DNA from: an uncultured Dechloromonas sp.
GTDB lineage: Bacteria; Pseudomonadota; Gammaproteobacteria; Burkholderiales; Rhodocyclaceae
Direction: 5' to 3'
Assembly (NCBI GenBank): GCA_946477505.1
Contig: CAMKYP010000127.1
Location: 1 to 9,060, forward strand
Length of the DNA stretch: 9,060 bases
The translations under genes and the position numbers were made by a program. This document shows, piece by piece, positions 1-5,807 of this stretch (positions within the stretch are counted from its first letter, which is position 1; the number at the start of each line of letters is the position of its first letter). A model generated the notes under the pieces. That model saw only the letters and a program-made list of their open reading frames with translations. It searched no databases and had not been told where the DNA came from.

Positions 1-111
1 CTCGGGCAAGCGAACGAAGGCGCATCCTGGATACGCCTGGCAGCGACCGGCCGGATCGTCGACAAGCTCGAACACCTGCCCAGCGCCAGCACGCCGAAGG
101 CATCCCAATGA
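1..111 (+). CDS. 3' end of an unidentified upstream gene (5' partial)
   Basis: Frame 1 is open from the left edge to a TGA at 109-111 and encodes the last 36 residues of a protein. The visible tail includes GASWIRLAATGRIVDKLEH followed by a polar Ser/Ala/Pro/Lys-rich end. The TGA overlaps the ATG of the next gene as ATGA (108-111), which is typical of translationally coupled genes in one operon and supports this as a real reading frame. The fragment is too short for me to name a family. There is no membrane segment in the visible part, so a soluble C-terminus is likely. Confidence 0.6.
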   Translation, partial: LGQANEGASWIRLAATGRIVDKLEHLPSASTPKASQ

Positions 112-656
112 ACGTCGACGCCGCCTACGGCCTGCTCGCCCACGGCCTGTTGTTTGGTGCCCTGGTCACGCTGGTGCCGCTTGGCACCTTGCGGACGCGC
201 GCAGCCCTCGCCGCCACGGCCCTGTCGCTGCTCGTCGGCATCGCACCAATCATGCTGGCGATCTTCGGCCCGCCGTCGACAACCCTGTTGTTCCTGGCCG
301 TGCTACAACTCGCCGGGCAACAACCACCACCGCTTGGCCGCCTGCCGGCGCTCGCCGTGATCGGCGTGGCGACGGGACTCGGCGTATCGGCCAGCGCAAT
401 CGTTCCCGGCGACCTGTACGCGCTCGGCTACCAGCCCTGGCCCCTGCTGGCCGCCCTGCTGCCGGTGGGCATTGCCCTGCGGAGGAAACGCCAGAGCCTC
501 TGGCTGCTGATCCTGAGCATCGACCTGCTGGCCTACGCCGGCGGCCTGTTTGCCAATCTCTGGCAGGCGCTGCTCGACCCCCTGCTCGTCGTGCTGGCCC
601 TGGCGGTGGCGCTGCGCGGGCCGCTCGCCCGCCTCATCGCGTCAAGGCGTCACTGA
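108..656 (+). CDS. small polytopic membrane protein of unknown function
   Basis: A 182-residue, very hydrophobic protein (Leu/Ala/Val/Gly-rich) with about six or seven likely membrane segments near residues 7-26, 32-52, 56-70, 80-98, 110-124, 131-149 and 154-169. Positively charged stretches (RRKRQ at 125-129, RLIASRRH at the end) probably mark cytoplasmic sides. There is no signal peptide cleavage motif, catalytic motif or known domain that I recognise. The ATG overlaps the stop of the preceding frame (ATGA), and a GAAGG stands about 8 bases upstream, so this start is well supported. It is probably co-transcribed with the upstream gene and may act with that product at the inner membrane. Its last 23 bases overlap the end of the convergent response-regulator gene, so there is no room for a separate terminator. 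Function unknown. Confidence 0.72.
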   Translation: MNVDAAYGLLAHGLLFGALVTLVPLGTLRTRAALAATALSLLVGIAPIMLAIFGPPSTTLLFLAVLQLAGQQPPPLGRLPALAVIGVATGLGVSASAIVPGDLYALGYQPWPLLAALLPVGIALRRKRQSLWLLILSIDLLAYAGGLFANLWQALLDPLLVVLALAVALRGPLARLIASRRH

Positions 657-1434
657 TCAAGCGGCGGATGCTTCCGGCCTCGAACGGCTTGTCGCAGATG
701 GCCGATACCCCAGCCCGCTCGACGGCGGCAAGGCGACCCATGTTCTGTTCGCTGGTCACCATCAGGATCGGTACCTCGGCTTGCCAGCTCTGGGTACGTA
801 TGTAGGCAGTCAGTTCGCGGCCGTCCATTTCCGGCATGTTGTAGTCGGTGATGACCAGATCGACCATCGACTGCTCCAGCAAGGCGACCGCCTCCTTTCC
901 GTCGGCGGCTTCGGTGATGCGCTCGATACCCAACTCGGTCAACAGGCGACGCAGATGACGGCGTGAGGCCATGCTGTCATCGACAAGCAGCACGCGCAGG
1001 CTCTCGATTTCGGCGACATCGACGTCCTGCGGTGGGTTCAGGTAGTCCGCCGCGGCATAGAGCGCACGCGACAGTTGCTGTTCAGTGAAGGGTTTGGCGA
1101 CGATACTGCAGGCACCGGACTGACGTACCGGTTCAAGCACCTGCGGGCGGGTTTCGCTGGAAACGAGAATGAAAGGGACGGTTTCCAGCGCTGCTTCGGC
1201 GCGCATGGCCGCAACCAGTTCGGTACCGGCCAGATCCGGCAGGTAGAGGCTGCTGACGACCACCGTCCCATCGTGCCTCGCATGCAAGGCAGCCAACGCT
1301 GCGCTGGCTGTCTCGACGACCGTGACTTTTTTTACCCCCTGATTGGCGAGCATGCGTTGCACCAGATGCGCCTGCATCGATGACGGCTCGACCAGCAATA
1401 CCGAAAGGTCGATCAAGGAGGTGATCATTGGCAT
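634..1434 (-). CDS. tandem-receiver response regulator (degenerate REC + canonical REC), no output domain
   Basis: A 266-residue protein made of two CheY-like receiver domains joined by a short acidic linker (about residues 134-145). Domain 2 (about 146-266) has every expected residue: acidic pair D152-D153, phosphoacceptor D197 in the motif ITDYNMPEMDG, T227, and K249 in the motif DKPF. Domain 1 (about 10-132) keeps the fold landmarks (LLVEPS, S92, K114 in AKPF), but the acidic pair is E16-P17 and the acceptor position is S62 (SSLYLPDLAG), so it should not be phosphorylated in the usual way. No DNA-binding, GGDEF, HD-GYP or methyltransferase domain follows, so output is probably by protein-protein contact, as in CheY-like chemotaxis or phosphorelay proteins. 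The start at 1434 has GGAG 7 bases upstream; a second ATG two codons in is possible. No histidine kinase is adjacent, so the partner is unknown. Confidence 0.9.
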   Translation of the reverse strand: MPMITSLIDLSVLLVEPSSMQAHLVQRMLANQGVKKVTVVETASAALAALHARHDGTVVVSSLYLPDLAGTELVAAMRAEAALETVPFILVSSETRPQVLEPVRQSGACSIVAKPFTEQQLSRALYAAADYLNPPQDVDVAEIESLRVLLVDDSMASRRHLRRLLTELGIERITEAADGKEAVALLEQSMVDLVITDYNMPEMDGRELTAYIRTQSWQAEVPILMVTSEQNMGRLAAVERAGVSAICDKPFEAGSIRRLISDALTR

Positions 1435-1466
1435 GCAAGCACTCCGAAACGAGGGGGAATGCTTGC
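1435..1466 (-). promoter_or_regulatory. hairpin that buries the ribosome binding site of the tandem-receiver gene
   Basis: Read on the minus strand, GCAAGCATTCC (1466-1456) and GGAGTGCTTGC (1445-1435) are complementary over all 11 positions in RNA, with one U-G wobble and a 10-base loop. The second arm contains the only good Shine-Dalgarno (GGAG, 1445-1442) and ends directly against the ATG at 1434. Such a stem should hide the ribosome binding site, as in RNA thermometers or repressor-bound leaders. It could instead be a DNA operator dyad. There is no T-run after it, which argues against an ordinary terminator. Pairing is seen directly; the role is inferred. Confidence 0.5.
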
Positions 1467-1475
1467 ACTATAGCA

Positions 1476-1507
1476 GTGCGCCCGGGCTTTTGAAGCCCCC
1501 GGCGCAC
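1476..1507 (-). terminator. terminator-like hairpin downstream of the flavodoxin gene
   Basis: A strong inverted repeat lies 9 bases beyond the flavodoxin stop codon. GTGCGCC (1476-1482) pairs with GGCGCAC (1501-1507), and GGGCTT (1484-1489) pairs with AAGCCC (1493-1498). The stem has 13 pairs, a small C/CC internal loop and a TTG apical loop. Position and strength fit the end of the pirin-flavodoxin transcript. The minus strand continues TGCTATAGTG with no T-tract, so it may instead be a 3' stabilising structure or a weak, factor-dependent terminator. Confidence 0.5.
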
Positions 1508-1515
1508 CGTGCTCA

Positions 1516-2070
1516 TCAGCCGCGCAGGCGGGCGGCGATGGCGGCAACGCGCTGGCCGTAGGCCTTGGCGGTATCGAGATCGCCCTGCGGGATTTCCTCG
1601 ACAGCGGCGTCAGACGGCGAACGGACCAGCAGGCCGACGCTGCCGCCCAGGTGGTTGGCGTCGGCATGGGTAGCTGCCTTGGTGTTGGCCGGCAACTGGC
1701 CGAGGCTGACCCATATTCCGCCGTGCTGGGAAGCCAGGGTTTGCAGCTGGATCATCGTCGCCCCCTTGTCGCCGACCGGGCTGGCGCTGTTGGTGAAGCC
1801 ACCGAACACCTTGTCCTGCCAGGCGCGGGTGAACCAGGCCTTGGAGGAGGCGTCGGCGAATTTCTTGAACTGCCAGCTCGGGCCGCCCATGTAGGTCGGC
1901 GTGCCGAAGATGATGGCATCGGCGGCGTTCAGCTGATCCCAGCCGCCTTCCGGCAGATTGCCTTCGGCATCAATGGCGAGGAGCGCTGCACCGGCGCCAT
2001 CGGCCACCGACTGGGCGACGCGCTGGGTGTGACCGTAACCGGAGTGATAGACGACAACCGTTTTGCTCAT
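1516..2070 (-). CDS. flavodoxin-fold NAD(P)H:quinone oxidoreductase-like protein (WrbA-like)
   Basis: A 184-residue cytoplasmic protein with the flavodoxin/WrbA layout. After the first strand comes the FMN phosphate loop HSGYGHTQ (9-16). It is followed by GTPTYMGG (56-63), which usually packs against the isoalloxazine ring, and by GGFTNSASPVGDKG (90-103) and HGG (116-118) at the third flavin loop. Family members bind FMN and reduce quinones with NAD(P)H by two electrons, which avoids semiquinone radicals. The exact substrate here is not known. The length is close to that of WrbA (about 198), but the motifs diverge enough that I do not assign the name. An AAAGGAA sits about 6 bases before the ATG. 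It lies 32 bases downstream of the pirin gene on the same strand, so the two are very likely one operon. Confidence 0.87.
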   Translation of the reverse strand: MSKTVVVYHSGYGHTQRVAQSVADGAGAALLAIDAEGNLPEGGWDQLNAADAIIFGTPTYMGGPSWQFKKFADASSKAWFTRAWQDKVFGGFTNSASPVGDKGATMIQLQTLASQHGGIWVSLGQLPANTKAATHADANHLGGSVGLLVRSPSDAAVEEIPQGDLDTAKAYGQRVAAIAARLRG

Positions 2071-2102
2071 GGAAATTCCTTTCGCTAAGAGGGGAAGAGG
2101 GG

Positions 2103-2810
2103 TTAAACGTTGGGAGGAAGGTCGAACAGCAGAATTTCCGCTGCCTCGTCGGCTTGGAAACGCAAATCGGTTTCATCGGCGATCTTGGCGCCATCGCCGG
2201 CCTGCAAGACCTGACCGTTTAGGGTCAGTGCGCCCGAAACGACGTGAACGTAAGCCAAACGGCCGGCAGCGATGGGATAGGACAGCGGTTCGCCCGAGAC
2301 CAGCATACTGGCCCACAGCCGTGCATCCTGGCCGATGGTCGTACTGCCGTCGGCGCCATCGGGGGAGGCGACGAGGCGCCAGCGGCCGCGCATCGCATCG
2401 ATCGCCATGGGCTGCTGCTCGTAACTGGCCCGGGTGCCTTGCACCGCCGGCTCGATCCAGATTTGCAGCAGATGGGTTTCTTCATCCGGCGACGGATTGA
2501 ATTCGCTGTGCAGGATACCCTTGCCGGCGCTCATGCGCTGGACTTCGCCGCGCCGGATGATGCCGCCGTTGCCCAGGCTGTCCTGATGCTCCAGGGCGCC
2601 TGAGAGGATGTAGGTAACGATTTCCATATCGCGGTGGCCATGACGGCCGAAGCCGGTACCCGGGGCGACACGGTCCTCGTTGATGACGCGCAGCGCCCCC
2701 CAGCCCATTTCAGCCGGGTCGTAGTAATCGGCGAAGGAAAAGCTGTGCTTCGCCCGCAGCCAGCCATGGTCGGCATAGCCACGCGCATCGGAGGGTCGAA
2801 TCTGAATCAT
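2103..2810 (-). CDS. pirin family protein (YhhW/YhaK-like bicupin)
   Basis: A 235-residue bicupin of normal length for bacterial pirins. The N-terminal cupin has the full metal-binding set: H57 and H59 in GRHGHRDMEIVTY, and H101 and E103 in KGILHSEFN, matching the ligands known from E. coli YhhW and human pirin. The C-terminal cupin (about 140-235) lacks those residues, as is usual. Some bacterial pirins show quercetin 2,3-dioxygenase activity in vitro; physiological substrates are mostly unknown, and oxidative or redox stress roles are proposed. AAAGGA lies 7 bases before the ATG at 2810. It is the first gene of an apparent two-gene operon with the flavodoxin-like protein and is transcribed away from a LysR regulator across a 105-base shared control region. 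Confidence 0.93.
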   Translation of the reverse strand: MIQIRPSDARGYADHGWLRAKHSFSFADYYDPAEMGWGALRVINEDRVAPGTGFGRHGHRDMEIVTYILSGALEHQDSLGNGGIIRRGEVQRMSAGKGILHSEFNPSPDEETHLLQIWIEPAVQGTRASYEQQPMAIDAMRGRWRLVASPDGADGSTTIGQDARLWASMLVSGEPLSYPIAAGRLAYVHVVSGALTLNGQVLQAGDGAKIADETDLRFQADEAAEILLFDLPPNV

Positions 2811-2915
2811 CGCAAATCCTTTGTGAATTGATCGTATAGCTTTGTTTCCATAATAGGCCTAGAGTTCGATTCACATCGGCGAATTATTTAGGATTTATCA
2901 TTCAATAAAATTCAC
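2811..2915. promoter_or_regulatory. divergent control region between the pirin operon and the lysR gene
   Basis: A 105-base, clearly AT-rich spacer in a GC-rich neighbourhood, holding both start regions. For the pirin operon, the minus strand offers a -10-like TATTAT (2855-2850) with no good -35 (CGATGT at 17 bases), as expected for an activator-dependent promoter. For lysR, the plus strand offers TATCAT (2896-2901), only 14 bases before its ATG, and TTCACA (2870-2875), spaced too far for an ordinary -35. An 8-base palindrome TAGGCCTA (2854-2861) lies near the middle and overlaps the pirin -10. LysR-type regulators commonly act from such spacers; exact sites are inferred. Confidence 0.5.
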
Positions 2916-2916
2916 A
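2822..2916. repeat. three ATTCACA elements, one inverted, in the pirin/lysR spacer
   Basis: ATTCACA occurs at 2869-2875 and 2910-2916 in direct orientation (41 bases apart, near four helical turns) and as its complement TGTGAAT at 2822-2828. The first lies just before the pirin ribosome binding site on the minus strand and the last touches the lysR start codon. Recurrence three times in 95 bases suggests half-sites for a DNA-binding protein, most simply the adjacent LysR regulator. The match is only 7 bases in AT-rich DNA, so chance is possible. Confidence 0.35.
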
Positions 2917-3827
2917 TGAAGATCTCGTTCGAACTCCTGCACATTCTTGACGCCATCGAGCGGCACGGCAGTTTCACGGCCGCCGCTTCGGCACTGCACC
3001 GCGTCCCCTCGGCGTTGTCGCACGCCATCGGCAAACTGGAAGACGAGCTGGGGATCACGCTCTTCGTGCGGCAAGGACGGCGCGCGACGCTCAATCAGGC
3101 CGGACGCACGCTGCTTGACGAGGGGCGGCACCTGCTGCGCGCCGCGAGCGACCTGGAACGCCGCATCCAGCGCATCGCCGACGGCTGGGAAGCGGAACTG
3201 CGTATCGCCCTTGACGCGATCATTCCCATCGAACGCCTCTATCCACTGCTCGAGGCGTTCTACGCTGGCGGTCACCCAACGCAGATCCGGATCAATTCGG
3301 AAGTGCTGGCCGGTACCTGGGACGCACTGATGACGGGGCGTGCGGACCTGGCCATCGGCGCCCCCGGCGATCGGCCGGCGATCAGCGGCATATCGAGCCG
3401 CCCGCTGATACGGCGTACGGAATTTGTTTTCGCGATTGCACCGAAGCACCCCCTGGCGGCCTGGGATGGCCCCATTCCGCATGACGAACTGCTGCGCCAC
3501 CGCGCCGTGGTCATCGCCGATACGTCGCGCGAGCTCGACGCCCGGACCGTCGGCTTGATCGAGGGACAGGACACCTTGCGCGTCCCGGACATCCGCGCCA
3601 AGGCCAGCGCCCAGATCGCCGGACTGGGCGTCGGCCACCTGCCGCGCTGGATCGCGGCCCCCGCTATTGCCGCCGGCCGCCTGGTGGAGAAGCAACTGGC
3701 CGATCCGCGCCACGAACTGCCGATCAATATCGCCTGGCGTAACCGGCAGGAAGGGCTCGCGCTAACCTGGTTTCTGGAAAAGCTGGGCGAGGAAACAACG
3801 ATGCAGCAACTGGCTTATCAGCTGTAA
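2916..3827 (+). CDS. LysR-type transcriptional regulator
   Basis: A 303-residue protein of standard LysR length. The N-terminal winged helix-turn-helix spans about residues 5-64: the HTH core runs from HGSFTAAASALHRVPSALS (17-35) into the recognition helix, followed by LEDELGITLFVR and LNQAGRTLL. A linker helix (about 65-90) and a substrate-binding domain (about 95-300) follow. This family controls genes in response to small aromatic or redox-related effectors and often acts on the divergent neighbour. Here that is the pirin-flavodoxin operon, an arrangement like E. coli yhaJ next to the pirin gene yhaK. The effector is not predictable from sequence. The ATG at 2916 gives the canonical LysR N-terminus, but no Shine-Dalgarno precedes it (the nearest AGGA is over 20 bases away), so translation may be weak or start on a very short leader. 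Confidence 0.93.
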   Translation: MKISFELLHILDAIERHGSFTAAASALHRVPSALSHAIGKLEDELGITLFVRQGRRATLNQAGRTLLDEGRHLLRAASDLERRIQRIADGWEAELRIALDAIIPIERLYPLLEAFYAGGHPTQIRINSEVLAGTWDALMTGRADLAIGAPGDRPAISGISSRPLIRRTEFVFAIAPKHPLAAWDGPIPHDELLRHRAVVIADTSRELDARTVGLIEGQDTLRVPDIRAKASAQIAGLGVGHLPRWIAAPAIAAGRLVEKQLADPRHELPINIAWRNRQEGLALTWFLEKLGEETTMQQLAYQL

Positions 3828-3858
3828 ACCACCGGTCGATGTTGCAGGGGATTGGCGC

Positions 3859-4485
3859 CTAGGTCGCCTCGGCCCAGTCGATGATGGCCTGCCATTGCTC
3901 CAGGTCACGCTCGGCCCGCGAACGGGGCAGGTCGAACAAGGTCATGCCGGCCGCCGTCGCCTGGACGTAAACCTGCGTATCGCGCAGATAGGCCAGCACC
4001 GGCAGTTCGAAGGTCGCGAAGAAGCGTTCCAGCTCGCCGGCGGCGCGGGTCCGCGTATCGACCCGCATGCCGATCACCGCGACATCGGCCTTGCCCTTGC
4101 GCACGGCCTTTTCGGACAGCAATTCGGTCAGGAAATGGCGGGTCGCCAACATATCGAACATCGACGGCTGCACCGGCACGATGACCCGCGTCGACAACTT
4201 GAGCACCCGCTCCAGCATCTTGCCGTGCAGCCCGGCCGGGGTATCGAGGACGACATGGGTCGTCCCCTTGGGCGGGCGGGCGATGTTGTCGTGGCCGATC
4301 TCCCAGGTATCGATGGTCGGCAACTCGAATGGCCGGATACCCAGCCATTCACGCGACGACTGCTGGCGATCGATGTCGCCGAGCATGACCTCATGGCCCT
4401 GGTTGGCGAAATAGCCGGCCAGGTTGGTGGCCAGCGTGCTTTTGCCGGAGCCCCCCTTGGGGTTGGCGACGAGAAAGGCTTTCAT
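3859..4485 (-). CDS. orphan ParA/MinD-like ATPase
   Basis: A 208-residue protein with the deviant Walker A of the ParA/MinD superfamily, KGGSGKST (10-17, signature K10 and catalytic-loop K15). It also has an A' box DIDRQQSS (37-44), a Walker B VVLDTPAG (78-85) and PVQPSMFDM (104-112) as switch-region sequence. Such ATPases dimerise with ATP and position cargo on nucleoid or membrane. I see no amphipathic MinD-type C-terminal helix, no N-terminal HTH, and no parB or parS in the window, so chromosome partitioning is not supported. Short, ParB-less members often position protein complexes. Its ATG overlaps the TGA of the TAXI gene as ATGA (4482-4485), and AGGGA lies 9 bases upstream inside that gene. 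It is therefore co-translated with the membrane-anchored TAXI protein, its best candidate partner. It ends 31 bases from the convergent lysR gene. Confidence 0.9.
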   Translation of the reverse strand: MKAFLVANPKGGSGKSTLATNLAGYFANQGHEVMLGDIDRQQSSREWLGIRPFELPTIDTWEIGHDNIARPPKGTTHVVLDTPAGLHGKMLERVLKLSTRVIVPVQPSMFDMLATRHFLTELLSEKAVRKGKADVAVIGMRVDTRTRAAGELERFFATFELPVLAYLRDTQVYVQATAAGMTLFDLPRSRAERDLEQWQAIIDWAEAT

Positions 4486-5807
4486 GCCTGCGATTCCCTT
4501 TTTTGCAGGATGCCGCGCACCAGATTGACGTGTTCGCGCAGCGTGTAGACAAGGTCGGTGAAACCCAGCGGCACGTGCAGCTCGGCGGCCTCTTCGTCGA
4601 GCGCGTCGAGACGGCTCCGGTAGTCGTCCAGCTTGGCCGGATCGAAGTGACTCTTCAGGTCGTCTTCAAGGAACTTCAGCTCACCGTAGCAGCGGAACAC
4701 CTTGGAACGGACGCGCCAGGTATAGATCGCCGGCGCCACCTTGAGCAGCGGAATGAGCAACGCGAAGATGGGCACCAGCAGGACGATCAGGCGGTCGGCA
4801 AGAACCGCCAGCCAGAACGGCAGATAGCGCTGCAGGAAGGGCGGTCCCGACTTGTAGTAACGCGCCGCATCCGGAGAAAGCGGCAGCATCGGGTCCTTGT
4901 AGGACGGAAATTCGCCCGCATCCTGGAAAAAACCGCTCTTGCCGTGCACCTCGGTGGCCGCCTGCAAGAGCAGCGTCTGCAGCGCCGGATGCAAGTCGTC
5001 GCGGACGATCAGGTTGGCCGTCGGGGCCAGCACCTTGATGTCTTCCGGCGGGAAGTCACGCACCAGGTCGGCCACGCCATGCGGGAAAGTCAGCTTGGTC
5101 AGGAAGGGGAAACGCCGCTGATAAGCGCCGGACTGGGAAAAGCTCATCAGCTTGACGCCCGGCGAACGCAACAGCACCTGAACGACCGGCGCGTGCTCGG
5201 CGGCGATGATGAAGGCCGCGTCGATGCGCCCCTGCTGCAACTCTTCCGCCGCCTTGAGGCCGGACAGCGGCACCAGGTGGTCGCCGGCCGGAATGTCGTT
5301 GGCCTGCAGCAGCAGCTGGGCCAGCTGGCGAACGCCCGAGCCCTCCTGGCCGATGGCGATGCGCTTGCCGCGCAGGTCGGTCAGCCGCGTCATTTCCTTG
5401 TCGCTCCGGTAGAAGACCCACACCGGCTCGTAGAAGACACTGCCCAGGGATAGCAGACCCGAATCGTCCTCGGCATCCGGATCGCTCTTCGGCTCGACGA
5501 CGCCGCCCTGGACGAAACCGATCTGCGCCTCATCTTTTTTCAGGCGCTCCAGGTTTTCCAGCGACCCGGCAGAGGCCTTGACCTCAAGGGTGATGCCGTT
5601 CTTGGCCAGAATCGCCGCGTAGCGCTGGGCAAACTGGTAGTAGGCGCCGGCCTGGCCGCCGGTCGTGATGACGATACGCTTGGGTGGCGCCGGCTCGACG
5701 AACTGGAAGGCGACGACGAAGCCGACACCGACGATCAGGATGATCCACCAGGCGGTGGCGAACAGGTCGCGCAATGACAGGAGTCCGGCTTTGATCTTGG
5801 CCATCAT
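4482..5807 (-). CDS. membrane-anchored TAXI-family (TRAP-type) solute-binding protein with cytoplasmic tail
   Basis: A 441-residue protein. An N-terminal uncleaved membrane anchor (about 18-36) is followed by a TAXI-type binding domain (about 42-325) with the usual landmarks: IVITTGGQAGAYYQFAQ (45-61), the segment around SAGSLENLERL, GFVQGG (97-102), LRGKRIAIGQEGSGVRQLA (145-163), and GRIDAAFI (193-200). A second hydrophobic stretch (about 332-357) leads to an 80-residue charged C-terminal tail, helical and perhaps coiled-coil (377-437). Ordinary TAXI proteins are free or lipid-linked periplasmic proteins of about 320 residues that feed TRAP permeases; no permease gene is here. Predicted topology is cytoplasm-membrane-periplasm-membrane-cytoplasm. 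Both ends overlap neighbours as ATGA (quinone reductase upstream, ParA-like downstream). No Shine-Dalgarno precedes the ATG, so translation probably depends on re-initiation. A start one codon later is possible. Confidence 0.88.
   Translation of the reverse strand: MMAKIKAGLLSLRDLFATAWWIILIVGVGFVVAFQFVEPAPPKRIVITTGGQAGAYYQFAQRYAAILAKNGITLEVKASAGSLENLERLKKDEAQIGFVQGGVVEPKSDPDAEDDSGLLSLGSVFYEPVWVFYRSDKEMTRLTDLRGKRIAIGQEGSGVRQLAQLLLQANDIPAGDHLVPLSGLKAAEELQQGRIDAAFIIAAEHAPVVQVLLRSPGVKLMSFSQSGAYQRRFPFLTKLTFPHGVADLVRDFPPEDIKVLAPTANLIVRDDLHPALQTLLLQAATEVHGKSGFFQDAGEFPSYKDPMLPLSPDAARYYKSGPPFLQRYLPFWLAVLADRLIVLLVPIFALLIPLLKVAPAIYTWRVRSKVFRCYGELKFLEDDLKSHFDPAKLDDYRSRLDALDEEAAELHVPLGFTDLVYTLREHVNLVRGILQKRESQA

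Noticed and set aside
2898..3713. Long minus-strand frame (271 codons) opposite lysR
   Set aside because: The lysR frame has a full-length canonical protein; the opposite frame shows no recognisable motif.
3859..4485. Chromosome or plasmid partition locus
   Set aside because: There is no parB-like gene, no parS-like repeat and no replication gene; the ATPase is coupled to a TAXI gene instead.
4503..5453. Long open plus-strand frame (316 codons) opposite the TAXI gene
   Set aside because: The translation is rich in Gln, Arg and His with no domain, it lies wholly antisense to a clear TAXI protein, and GC-rich coding DNA commonly leaves such frames open.
4482..5807. A complete TRAP transporter
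   Set aside because: No fused or separate permease with the expected many membrane spans is present in the window.
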